Of a stretch of DNA of 64,000 bases, positions 49,201-61,110 are shown piece by piece. The stretch's first letter is position 1; the number at the start of each line of letters is the position of its first letter. The stretch is from Motacilla alba alba (lineage: Eukaryota; Chordata; Aves; Passeriformes; Motacillidae). The stretch covers positions 38,879,052-38,943,051 of the forward strand of contig NC_052018.1 of NCBI RefSeq assembly GCF_015832195.1. Reading direction: 5' to 3'. The notes under the pieces are model-generated. The model was not told where the DNA came from, did not search any database, and was given only the letters and a program-made list of their open reading frames with translations. A program made the position numbers and the translations under genes.

Positions 49201-52200
49201 CTAGCAGGCTGGCCCCTGTACAGCAAAGCAATGAAACACATTGGCATCTTTAAACCCAGACATAATCTTGCTAGAGTCAATAGAATACTTGCGTGCTTGA
49301 AAGTAGTATCTCCCCATGTCCAGGCTGCTGTTCAGAATATATAAATGGATCATGTGTAAATAATTTTTTATTTCTTTTTCTTTTTAAGTTACTTTCACGT
49401 TTCAAAGACCTCTTCATGCTTTCTGATATTTCGAGCTGTGATGCAGTACACATTTTAGGTATTTTGTGTAAACACAGTATGATGCAAAATTGTCATATTT
49501 TCTGAGTTATATACTTTTTCTTCTCTCCATTATTCCCTAACCCGTTTGTCATCAGAACTGAAAATATTTCAGCATATATTCATATCACCTGTTTAAACAA
49601 TTAGCTTATTAGTAATATTTTGTAATTCACTAAAAATATATTTTAGTATTTCAATTACTTTTGAAACATCATTAATTTCACCCTTCCTCAGGACATACTT
49701 AATTTCTTCAGCACTAAATGCAATTTTGCTTTGTACCCGGCAGCATAATGGTTCTTGTTGACAAATGCTAATTATTTGTGTGGGTTTTCTCTTCCCGACA
49801 TTTTTGGCTCTGAACTTATAATCACAGCAAAAGTAGGGGGAGGAGAGGGGAGGGAACTTTCCCCCAAATAGCAGAACAGCTTTATTTGTGAGTGTCATGG
49901 GAAGCCAGAAGGAGAAAAGAAAGCAAGTAAGTAAATGCCTTAGCCTGAGGGAAAGGATTTCTAAGGATGTGCTCTTATATCCAGCTGGGGCTGTTCTCAA
50001 AAAAAAAAAAAAAAAAAAAAAAGGGCGAAACAACCCCATGGCCCCACACCCCCAGCAGATACAATGGGATTTCAGCACTCAGAGGTAATCTCCCCACCAC
50101 AATTGAAACACTGCTTAACTAGCTTTAAATCAGACTATCTAATCAACTGAAATCCAATGAAAAATAGCTTCTGTTATGCCTTAGAAGCAGAGTGTGGATG
50201 AGGAGATTAGCTGGGGTGAGATTAATCACTTTAGAAAGAGAACTTTAACTACTTTTTAATAACACACAGTTCAATGTGGTTGAGAATATGGAAGCTCAGA
50301 TAAAGCCTTTTAGAAAGTAAGAACCATCAAAGCAGTTTGGAAATGTCTAGCTGCTCAGATACAGTAGTGGGCAGAACTCATTTTTATCTGTGCTTGTCTG
50401 AGGTGAATCCTTATTATCATTCTATAAGTTTCACACTTGGCAGAAAGAGAAAGAAAGACTCAATGGGTTTTTTGTCATTAATGGTTGTCATTTTGATTAA
50501 AAAAAATACTATAGCTTAATGGGTAAATGCAAATGACCTCAACACTGCAGTTTTGTACTTCAAAGAGGAATAAATTTGTTTTGAAGTTTATTTGGTAGAT
50601 GAATTGCTGTCAGAGAAAAGCAAAAAGTTTAGAACTCCCAAGGGCTCTGATAATGCTTCAGGAAGGAAAAAAATATGAGAATTACCACACTTGTGATCAA
50701 ACATCATATAAATTAAGGCTAATAAACAGATTTTCAAATGTCAGTCTAAAAGGTGAGCTGAGGAGGCTTGTGGAACACAACATTATCTGTTCAAAATTCA
50801 TAAACCTTGTTACCTTTGATTTTTTTTCATAATTTTTATTCAATGAATATTGCTTCCACCCTAAATTAAATATATTCTTCTTGCACAATATCACATCCAG
50901 ATTTAGCTTTTACAATCAAACTCCTGTATGTGGGCGAAATTAACAGCTATGGTAGAAAGCTTTCTTCCCCACAGTTCCCTTGATAGGCAGAAACAGAGTA
51001 GTAGCTCTGAAAAGATAATTTAAATAACAATTGAACCATTATACATGAATGACATTTCATATAGACTCTTTGATTATCATATTCCATGCTCCTAGGAGCT
51101 ATAGGGCAAAACCAGAAGACAAGATTACCCTTTCTATAAAATTTTCTAGAAATTTTTTTTTCTCCAAAATGTCTCTGATTAAAGACATATAAAAGGCATG
51201 ATTTTACTTTTGAACTATACAGACATCTCTTCGGTATTAAACACAGATACATGTACATTTTTAAACACTGCATTGCATTGATGTTTTTGAATGTCATACT
51301 GTAATTGGAAGATACTGCTGTCTAAGTAAATTTATGCTGATTTGTATCTCTTGTGAATCTCTCCTGGAAGCAAAGTTGTAGGTATTTATATCCTCCTCCC
51401 TCACTTATACATACTGTCCTGCAAAACTTTCCAACAAGGCTGACTTGTCAGTGCTCACTAGCAGCTCAGCAGTCAATGCCCGTTTAAAGGGTATACTTTG
51501 TCTGACTTTGCTTTTTAACATCAGACATACACAACAAGACACAGCTCATTGTGTGTTTGCTTCAAAAAAAGCACCATGCTGTCAACACGACAAAATCAAG
51601 TACAAGACAAGCCAGGACACTGTAAAAATCATTTATCCTCGACTGCATGTAAAGATAGCATAAAGAAAGGAATACAAGTTTTGACAAGGCATTTAAATGC
51701 TCACAACTTTCTGATATCAACCAAGTCAAAAATATTTCATTCTAAGGTCCAAGATGAACAGTAATAACTGGAACAGAGCCTGGCTGTCTCTGCTATGTTT
51801 CTTATGTTGACAGAGGCACAAACAGGAACAGCTATGAGATTGTATAGGCAGCTTATGGCTGTCCTCTGGTTCAGCCTTCATTCACGGAGCACAGCCTTGG
51901 CTGCAGCTTGGTAGAAACAAGAAAAGCAGTTCTAGAACATCTCAAAATGCTCCTGATGCTCTAACCAACATCTGAATAGGGTCATCACTTCAATCCTACA
52001 TAAATTTTTTTTGGAGATTTTATGTCTGGTACATGATCATTATCTACACTCTGTGACCTAGGTGACAGCCCAACAGCTATGAATGTCACTCCAGGCAGAA
52101 ATATCAAGCAAGGTAGACAACTGCAGTTTATTGTCAGTTTTGTGTCACACATCAAATCTGCATGCAAACTCAAAAAGAGTCATACAGTCTTCTACCATCT

Positions 52201-52963
52201 CATTTTTATCTATTCACATTTTGCTAACACAAGTTGTCTTGAGGAATTTCCCTTACTTCACTTGAAGCATTCAAGGGATCTGTGTATGATTTCATAGGTT
52301 TCACTGACTTTTGGTGATGATAAATCTACAGAAGTGATGGAGTAAAATAGGCATTTCATTCTCGCTTTAAAATTCAGACTTCAGTTTGGCTAGACAATGT
52401 TTTGGAAAACCCTCTTTCTCTCTCTCCCTATTAAGTACAAAATAAGCCTTGAGGTCAATTTTCCAGGTTTTGTAACTGACCTAGGCATCTAAAATTGGAT
52501 CATATGAAGCTAGACCACAACCTCTGCATATGGGCTGCATATTATCACTTGAAGGGTTTTTAGTTAGATGAATAAATACTTCCAAGTCATGAATGTATTA
52601 GGAAGTAAATAAAGCTTGGTTTATTTCCATTTGCCCTTCAGAATATGTTTTGAACTGAAGCTACTAGTCTTTTTACATATATATGCTCTATCTTTCAGTC
52701 TTCTTTTAATTATTTACAAGTTTTTTGTAAATCTGTTGTGTATGAACATTTTGTCAGATAAAACCTTGGTAGTGCTATCACATTTCACGGGCTCAGAAGG
52801 GAAGGAGGTGGCTTTCTGTTGCTGTGAGCAAGTATGTAGATTTATTAGTGAACTGAGGTTCATACATGACTGATTGTGAGTGTTTTCAAATGTTTAAATT
52901 CATATCCATGAAGTAGTTTCTGTGTGCCAAATTGAACCTTTGCACTAAGTAATTTCCATGGTA
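49201..52963. other. Non-satellite flanking DNA, no gene recognised
   Basis: The sequence changes abruptly at 49201 to AT-rich, apparently single-copy DNA. Short open frames occur (for example about 116 codons on the minus strand at 50947-51297), but none has a recognisable domain or compositional support. I see no tRNA, no paired splice sites joining open frames, and no trace of the satellite. Confidence 0.7.
49999..50022 (+). repeat. Poly-A run of 24 bases
   Basis: This is an uninterrupted run of 24 As. No retroposed sequence is recognisable just upstream, so I treat it as a simple repeat; an old retrocopy tail is possible. Confidence 0.8.
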
Positions 52964-53092
52964 GTTTTTTTGTTTTGGTTTTTTTTTTGTCTTGGTTTTG
53001 GGTTTGGTTTGGTTTAGGTTGGGGTTTTTTGGGGGGGAGGGGTTGGTTTTAATTGGTTAGCTTTTTTTTTGTTTTGTTTTGTGATTTCAGGG
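52964..53092. repeat. T/G-rich low-complexity tract
   Basis: Runs of T alternate with GG to GGGGGGG, including GGGGTTTTTTGGGGGGGAGG. The G runs in the middle could allow a weak quadruplex on the plus strand. No regular period is seen. Confidence 0.8.
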
Positions 53093-55294
53093 GGTTCTTA
53101 TTTGTAAAATAATCAGCTGTAACTCCTCAAGTTTGCAGTTAGGGCACTTCAGCATTTTATCAACAGTCCATGTGGTCTTCTTCTTTCCCAAGATGAAAAC
53201 TACGACACCTAGCATTCAATATATGATGCATGCAATCAAATGAACTTGGTGATAGAACATGGTAAAAGAAATTACTGGATTATGAGTTTTTTCTTTTATA
53301 AAGGGCTCACAAAAAAGTCTAAGAATCTAGGCCTATTATTTTATGACACAAAAAAAATTCTAACACTCTTTCACTTTGTAAAGTCAGATTGATGACTGTT
53401 GATTTCCTTGGAAGTTACTCTTTTTTCATCAGCAAAGGGAACTCAATAAACATTAGTTACTCTAAACAAATTATGACTTTAACTAACCACAGAAAATACA
53501 CTTTTGGAGGAAAGAGAAACAGTAATTCATGTATACTTCCCATGCTCTTCCGATCACCTTATGAATATCACAGCTTAAAAAGACTCTGGAAGTAAAGTTG
53601 GTTTGGTTTCTTTCCATAAGAGGCTGGGGAAAGGCTATTCATTGATACAGTACTTATTTTCTTTTACTAGACTATCTATAAAGATGTCAGTGAAAAGTAG
53701 CAATAGAAATTAAATTTATATGTTTCTTTGTTAATGTTTTATTTGTTGGTATTTGAAACCTTGTACTGCTTGTTGGAGTGAGGGCACAGAAAACTCCAGG
53801 TCTCAGCTCAGGTAACTACCCTCCACCTCAGGAAAATTCCTCTTCAGTGTTTGTTAGAGTGATATTTTATTATTTTCTTTGTCCTATTCTTTTGTATCTT
53901 GCTGTGCACAGTGGAACTGCTCCTATGTCTCATTTTGCTCCTTACTGAGCTGTAGTAGGAAAGCCACTGCTAGACCATCTCCTTTTGTCAAGTGATTCTT
54001 AGGCCATTTCTTGTTTATATCAAGTCAGCACTTACACAGGTAATTTTGCCCCAGCTAAGAGCACTTAGTGTTTCTCCATGGGATACTGCAAAGGCCAAAC
54101 ACTTTCTGGGCTTATCACCGGGATTTCAAAATTGTCAGTATAAGCTATACCTATTCAGTAGAAATACTTGTTACTCTGCAGTTTAGACAGGAAAGTTTAG
54201 GGTTTGTCAATGCTTATAGAAAAACAAACCTGGTTTCCATTGCTCTCTTCTTGAATTTTCCTAGACAGCGGATCAATAGCACAAACACACTCCAGCTGAG
54301 AAATCTCTTTAAAAATGTGTCTAAAGGCAGTGCCTTCTAAACTGCGCTATCCATTAGGCACCCAAGTGAGATGACAATTCACTGTCAGGAGCTGTTAATT
54401 GAATAAAGAAACAGTAACATACTTTCCAAAAAAAATCTTCTCCTCATCAGTTTTGGGTTTTTTTTTTTTCACCTTGACAGTCATGTGAACATTTTGTAGT
54501 TCTTTACTATCCACATTATCCACATTATCAGTATTTCTATTGCATTTTCATAAGATGCTGAAAATTAATTGAGTATTTTGCATTCACTGAAAAGTCACAC
54601 ATTGTTTTCTATAAAGCATCTGTGAATTCACTAGTAGAAGCATTTCAGTCCCTACTGATGCCCCGTGACTACATTTATATCAGTGAATTGGACATGCTTA
54701 GGTTTTTTCCTCTGGAAAAGAGTCTAACAGATATAGCACAATCCACATTCATAGTATTAAAATCTGTTTCTCAAATTGACAATTGGCAAAAAAATTCTGT
54801 GATCTCCAGAATATTTGTTCATATCCAGGGAATGCTAGACAAAGTGGTAGCTTAGATCAAAAACTATTCCAGTGACCACTTAAAAAATTTTCAGTTATGC
54901 ACATAATAAACATCTAGCACTTGGAAACATTTATGGCCACTGCCTATCTAGTTTAGACACAGAACAGAATAAATTTTTTGAGACCTTCATTAATAGGTAT
55001 TGCACACACTAGAAAAATGTTGACACAGCTAAAGGTCTACTGAAAACCCAAAAAAGCCCTATATCTAATATGTATCAGTTGATAGGATTCTTAAGATAAG
55101 TAGTTTGCATAGTTTAAGATGATAAATTTATGGAAGAGTAGCCCATAAATTACCAAAATGGATTATCAAATAAAGAGAAGCAATACATGGTTTGTAGTAG
55201 CAGCTGCTGAGCTGAACATAGTTTGAAAACATTTAGAGGTGATAATGAGCTACTTTCCCTTCTTGCATAGTCTTAATTGTCAGGTTCCAGGTAA
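53093..55294. other. AT-rich flanking DNA, no gene recognised
   Basis: Only short, unsupported reading frames are present. No repeat family, RNA gene or coding signal is recognised. Confidence 0.65.
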
Positions 55295-55386
55295 TTTTTC
55301 TGGGGGTTCTTTTGGTGTTTGTTGTTGTTGGTTTTGTTTGGTTTTTTTTTGTTTGTTTTTCTGTTTTTGGGGGGGTGTTTTGGGAG
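55295..55386. repeat. Second T/G-rich low-complexity tract
   Basis: It includes GTTGTTGTTGG, GTTTGGTTTTTTTTT and a terminal GGGGGG run. It resembles the tract at 52964-53092 in composition. A 104-codon minus-strand frame across it is a low-complexity Lys/Thr/Pro-rich translation and is not taken as a gene. Confidence 0.8.
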
Positions 55387-55529
55387 TATGTAAGAACTCC
55401 TTTATTACTTGACTTAATTTTCACCATTCTATGTGAAAAATAACCTGTAACACAGCAAGAATGACACAGATCCCATCCCTTCTTCAGGCTAAGCATTTCA
55501 CACAGGATACGGACATTTTGTTTGTAATT

Positions 55530-56492
55530 CAATGGATGATGCTGCATCCACTTGGCATTCAGTCACTAGTGGTATCCCCCAGGGCTCACTACTGGGTCCA
55601 GCCCTGTTTAATACCTTTATTGATCTGGATGAGGGGATGAAGTGTAGTCTCAGGAACTACAACGCAATTGTGAGGGAGTGTTGATCTGCTAGGAATCTGG
55701 ACAGGATGGATCCATGGGCCAACACCATAAGTTTCAACAAGACCAAATGCCGAGGCCACAATAACCCCATGAGGTGCTACAGAATGGGGAAAGAATGCCT
55801 GAAAAGCTGCCCATTGGAAAAGGATCTGAACATGCTGGTCACCAGCAAGCTTAAGATGATGCAGTGTGTGCCCAGGTGGCCAAGAAGGTCAATGGCATCC
55901 TGGTTTCTAACAAGAATAGTGTGGTCAGGAGGAGCAGGGAAGTGATTGCCCCCCTGTACTCAGCGTTGGTGCAGGCACACCTCGAGTGCTGTGTGCAGTT
56001 CTGGGCCACTCACAACAAGAATATTGAGGTGCCAGGGCATGTCCAGAGAAGGGCAATGGAGCAGGTGAAGGGTCAGGAGAGTAAATTGTATGAGGAGCAG
56101 ATGAAGCAGCTGGGGATGTTTAGCTCATAGAAAAGAAGGCTCAGGGAGAGCCTTATTGCACGAAGAGAGATTGTAGCAAGGTGGAGGTTGGTCTCTTTTC
56201 CCAGGAAACCAGTGACAGGACAAGAGTACATAAACTCAAATTGCACCAGGGGAGGTTTAGAGTGTACATGAGGAGGAATTTCTTCACTGAAAGGGTTGTT
56301 AAGCATTGGAAACAGGCAGGTGGTGCAGCCATAGTGTAGTCACCATCCCTTGCAATGTTCAAGATGTTCAAGAAAAGTCTGGGCATGTCACTTAGTGTTA
56401 TGGTTTAGTTGAAAAGGTGGTGATCAGCCAAAGGTTGGATCTGATAATCTTAGAAGTCTTTTCCAACCTAAATATTTCTCTGATTCTGTGAT
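55530..56492 (+). mobile_element. CR1 LINE fragment, 5'-truncated and decayed
   Basis: The first part translates to a reverse-transcriptase block with VTSGIPQGS followed by [12 protein letters not shown] and LDEGM, matching the CR1 ORF2 palm region. The stretch that should hold the catalytic FADD box is lost or scrambled right after. Later segments in shifted frames match the CR1 C-terminal part (REVIAPLYSALVQAHLECC, HVQRRAMEQVKG, KQLGMFS). The 3' end has the CR1-type GGTTGGATCTGATAATCTTA and TTCCAACCT, then an ATTCTGTGATT tail. Frameshifts and stops show it is dead. The 5' limit is approximate. Confidence 0.9.
55559..56130 (+). pseudogene. Remnant of CR1 ORF2 (reverse transcriptase C-terminal region)
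   Basis: The coding remnant lies within the CR1 fragment. In full elements ORF2 encodes an endonuclease and reverse transcriptase that copy the LINE RNA into the genome. Only the region from the SGIPQGS block onward is present. The N and following residue of the usual FINDLD motif are reduced to FIDLD, the catalytic aspartate pair is missing, and at least two frame changes and a stop (after the KQLGMFSS segment) interrupt it. It cannot make a functional enzyme. Confidence 0.85.
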
Positions 56493-59400
56493 TATTTGTG
56501 TTCGGGTTATAATTCTGGTTCTATGTAAGTCTCAGCATATTTAGGTCTCTCTGGAGAGTGAAAATCATCAGACTGTAGTAATTTTCTCTTTATGTTTTAA
56601 AAATAACTTTTCTTAAGGACTGAGCAGAATGGAGGAAGGATAGTCTCCTTCAAATTACTGCATGGTACAGCAGTCATGATGCACCTAGTGGTAGTAGACA
56701 TAAATGTCTCACCTAAAGCAGAGTATGAAGGGGGAGATATGTAGGCTAATGGGATATTAGATATAAACTCAGTACTGCTCCTTCTTTGCATTTTTTCAGG
56801 AATGGCTGTCTCTTCTTCAATATGATCAAGTTTTAAAAATTTCATGCTTATCAATTTCATTCTAGCCTGGACTTACAAGTCTGACTCAACACGTCTTCAA
56901 AGTCTTCTTGATGTAACTGACTCAGGTTCCTTAAATTGGGAGACTAGATTATGGCAATGTCCATATTTCTTTCAGGAATTTAGCATTAAAATTCTCAGTT
57001 GTTCCTTGTGCTTTCCTATTGATCCTACCATGTAAAATTTAATTGAAAGCAAAATTCAATTAAAAGAAGACGTTACTCTTGTAAAGTAATTACTATCTGC
57101 ATGAATCTTTAAAAACCAGTTTTAAATATCTTCAGTATCATTAACATTTGTGTGTGATTTGTGGCATAAAGGTCACATCTTTAGAAGAATTTTGAAAGCT
57201 CTTCATAATATTGCATACTCATATTTCTTCATAGGAAAATGAAACCTTTTCCTGCAAAGTTTACAATCAGCCAGTTAGCCTTTTGGACTTGCTTTTGAAA
57301 AAGTCAAATGAGCAATCTGCTTACAGCAGCCAATCAATCTCTCTGTAATGTGCAAACTTTAAAAAAAAAAAAAGTAATTTAATAATCTTCCTATCCTACA
57401 GCCAAGAGATTGCATATTCTTTCTTTAGGTATTTTTTCCCAAGATACAATGTACTAGTCTACAAGAGTGTGCCATTTAGTGCTAAAAGTAATAGACTAAT
57501 GGCTTTGCAGAAAATAATATTTTATTTCATTAAAAGTGTAACATGAAAAATATTACTTTTTCCACTTTGACTCACATATCATCCTCGAACCCTAAAGTTT
57601 TAGAGCTATCAAAAGGTAATGAAACTGTCTGAATGTCTGAATGCCCTGCTAAAAAAGAAACATTGACTGCATTATAGCTTGAGAAAGTAAGAAAACATAT
57701 TTACTTGTAGAAACCCCCACCAAATCTAAATCTAGTTTAGACATTCTGGATTTATGTCTAAATTTTGACATTTACAGAGACATAAAACAAACATTGTCAA
57801 CTGTACTCAAAACACTTTTAATTTGTTGATCATTTGTAGCTTAGATTTAATTTACCATTTTTGCAATGATTTAATGACATTTTCAGTAATTTTTGCTTTT
57901 GACACTGAAGCAGCATGGGGTTGATTTACTGTGTTTTCAGACTTCTGCTTTTATGTAAACACATTAGTATTTTCACAGCATGTTTGGAACAAATGGAGCA
58001 AATTCTGATCCTTCTACACCTATAAAAAACCTATTAACTTTAGTGAGCAGCAGAGAGAAAATTTGACTGAATTGCTAAGTAAGTCAAGAGGAATCAGGAT
58101 AAAAGATGAAAAACTTTTGCCTGTTTTGGAGGGCAAGAGAAACCAATTTCATGTAGCAATGAAGAAAGTGGAATAAACCAGCAGTCAAGATAGCTTCTGT
58201 GTCTGACAGTTTTATCTGTTACAGCTTTTATTACACCCAGGTTTACCAGCTTTCATAGTTATAGAAAATAGATTCACATGTATAGATGGCTCAATACAAT
58301 GCAGATGTGTCATCCACATAACATCTTTCAAACAAAGTGATCCCTAAATGTTCTCATGGACATAGGCAAAATAATTACCAAATGAAATAATAAAAAATAG
58401 AGAGAAAAGAAGGTAAATATAATAAGGCAGAGGATTTGTTTTCAGAGGAGACTTGAGATTATAACATCCCTATGAATTATAGCTTTCACTGGTAACAAAC
58501 AGTCCTGCTGTTGCTGAAGGATTTTTTTCTCTCTGCGTTGCTTGACTCCTTTATCCCACTGCAGAAGGTAATAGAAACATTGCACAGCTCTATTTCACCT
58601 TTTTAGCAAACAGGATAAGTCCTGAAAGGCAAAGGTATTGGGATGTGTTAAGTCAAAAGTGACATGTTGGATCTAATTCTGTGTTCTGTTAACTGTGAAA
58701 TGCCATTGAAGTCACTGTTACACAGATATAACTAGCAGGACAGTCTGCCTTTTACTTCTGAAAGTCTGCTTGCAGTGTCAGAGAGCAGAAACTGATCTGA
58801 AATATGTTTAACTTATCTCATGTTCTGTTCTTTTAGCTTTCCTCAAAATGTGTAAAAAGATTTTTTTTTTCTGGACTTTATCCAGCTTCCATAGAAATGA
58901 ATAAAGAACTACCTTTTTTTTTCCTACTAGTGGTCTGTGATGTGTAATGGAGTCTTGTGCACAAATAAACTGACAAACAGTAATATTTGCTTATATGTGG
59001 GGCTTTTTTGCTAAATCATAAGACCTTATGCTCTAGGGTGCCAGTCTGGTAAATCTTATCCATTTCAATTGGATCAGCAGGACTACACTTAAAGACATGG
59101 AATGGTTCATTTTCAGTAATCTCCTTTCTCTAATTGTAAGTTCCCTGCTACTGCACTGTAGGTTCTAAATAACAAAATAATTGGCACATGAAATAAGTCT
59201 GCAGTTATGTATGTAAGTTCAAAGTCAGATAAATATCCCTTGTCCAAAGAAAATTTGAGCATGCATTTGACCTAATAAAATTTAAGAACTATTTAAACCT
59301 CTTCTTACATGAGTGGACACAGAAGATTTTACATCATTAGAAAGATGCTGTATTTGGGTCTACAAACAGGTGAATGCTACCTACAGGCAATATTTCAGTT

Positions 59401-61017
59401 CTAATTAAACCAATTTTTAACCCTCTATAAAGGAAGAAGTGGCCATTTGCAGGCAAATTTGTGATTTGTGTGTACAATTACTGAAATTGTACGCACATAT
59501 TGGGTTGAAATAATCACTTACACTTGTAAACATATGAATTTGGGAAAATCAGACCCCCATACTTTAGAATAAGATGTAAATTGTACAAAGTGTGGCTGAA
59601 CAAACACCAAGTGAGGAATTTTAATTTGGGGATTTCCCCAGTTGCGTACTTAATGTTATGCTAATTTTTTCCATTAATAGCTAAAAAGATCCATTGCATC
59701 TGTTTTCAATGGGCTTGTTCCTAATGAAAAAGATCTTTTGTTCCATAGCAAAACTGTACAGTTCAAGCAGAGTGATAGCATGCTGGGTCTTTACACTTTG
59801 GATGCTAAAAAGCCTCAGGCAAAATATTTTGCTGAAAAAGGCAAGCCTGGCTCCATTCATTTCACAAGTACTGCCCTCTTACACTAGCTGCGATTTTGTC
59901 TCTTTATTTAATGATTCACTGAACCCAGATATTTCCATAACAGCATATATCTATATGAGCTAAGAGTTAGCTTTCTTTTAAAAGTGATCAGTTTTGAACA
60001 GTAAGAATGCATTCTTTTATCCTGGGGCATCCTTCCAGCAGCTGTTATCAAGGTGATATAAATAAATCACAACATTATTACAAAATGAAACTAAAAGAAA
60101 CAAAACCCTATGTCTCCCTCTTTTTGAAAGGTGACTTTGAGCCTGAAAATTCTACGTGTTTTGAATGATGCCTCTGTTTATCCACAGAACCAAAAAGGGT
60201 GGGAAACTCTTCAGGAGATACTATTGATTTTAAGCATCATTTAGACCAAAGAATAGATTTCAAGTGACCTTCTGCTGTGATAACAATACCTGTAAAGTTA
60301 AAAAACAGCTTTGTCTAAAGGAAGTCAAAGTCTCAGCTTTGAAGCACAATATATAACAATTTAAGTTTAATTTAAACCACTAACCAGTAATAACATACCA
60401 GTTGATACATCAAAAAAGGCCTCTACTGAATCAAGAATTTTGATTTTATTTTGATGTTCTGCTAAATTTTCAGTAATCACAAACAGCCAGTACAATCATT
60501 CAAAGTCTTGTGTTTGTCTGGGTGTCAAGCAAACGTTACACTCTGTTTCGTATTTTCTGGTTTGCTTCATTTAAAATTTCTTTTACAATAACAATTTTAT
60601 AAGGTATTTGTGTTTACTGTCAGTATATAAAATATAAAAAACCCAAAGGTTTTACTATTATTTCAGAAACTCTATTCCAGACAATAAAAAAAGCATAATA
60701 GCAAAGCTACAGTCTTATTCTGCATGACTATTAGTAGATCAAAACAGTCTTTAATCACTAACACACCTGCATTTGTTCATAAACACTTTATGAAGGGAAT
60801 TGTCTCCTGAGTTTGCATGGGGTCTGTGAACAATCCTTTTCACATTAGGTGATGACATACTACCCATAAGACTTTTAAATATTGCTAGGGAATTCTGTTG
60901 GAGAAGTGCAGAAATATCACTTTCTTTCTGGGCAAAAATAAGTTAGAAGATTTGTGAAAGTTCATTTTACTTGAGATCTGTGATTGCATGACAGCACAAT
61001 TTAGCAAAAAAGTACAG
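56493..61017. other. AT-rich flanking DNA, no gene recognised
   Basis: No recognisable exon, RNA gene or repeat family is present. Short A and T homopolymers occur (for example A runs near 57360 and T runs near 58860 and 58914). The longest open frames are under 90 codons and lack supporting features. Confidence 0.65.
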
Positions 61018-61110
61018 CTATATGTATTATTTATTGTATAGCTGAATATATACTTGTATATACAATATACACTATATATACTTATTATATACTTATTGCA
61101 TAGCTGAATT
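61018..61110. repeat. TA-rich stretch with a short direct repeat
   Basis: It is TATATAC-rich and bracketed by two near-copies of TTATTGTATAGCTGAAT (near 61031) and TTATTGCATAGCTGAAT (near 61093), about 60 bp apart. It is probably a small local duplication in a TA-rich microsatellite. Confidence 0.7.

Noticed and set aside
50947..51297. 116-codon minus-strand frame as a gene
   Set aside because: No domain or repeat-family similarity recognised; its composition matches the surrounding AT-rich non-coding DNA.
52964..53092. Interstitial telomere-like repeat
   Set aside because: T/G-rich, but without any TTAGGG periodicity.
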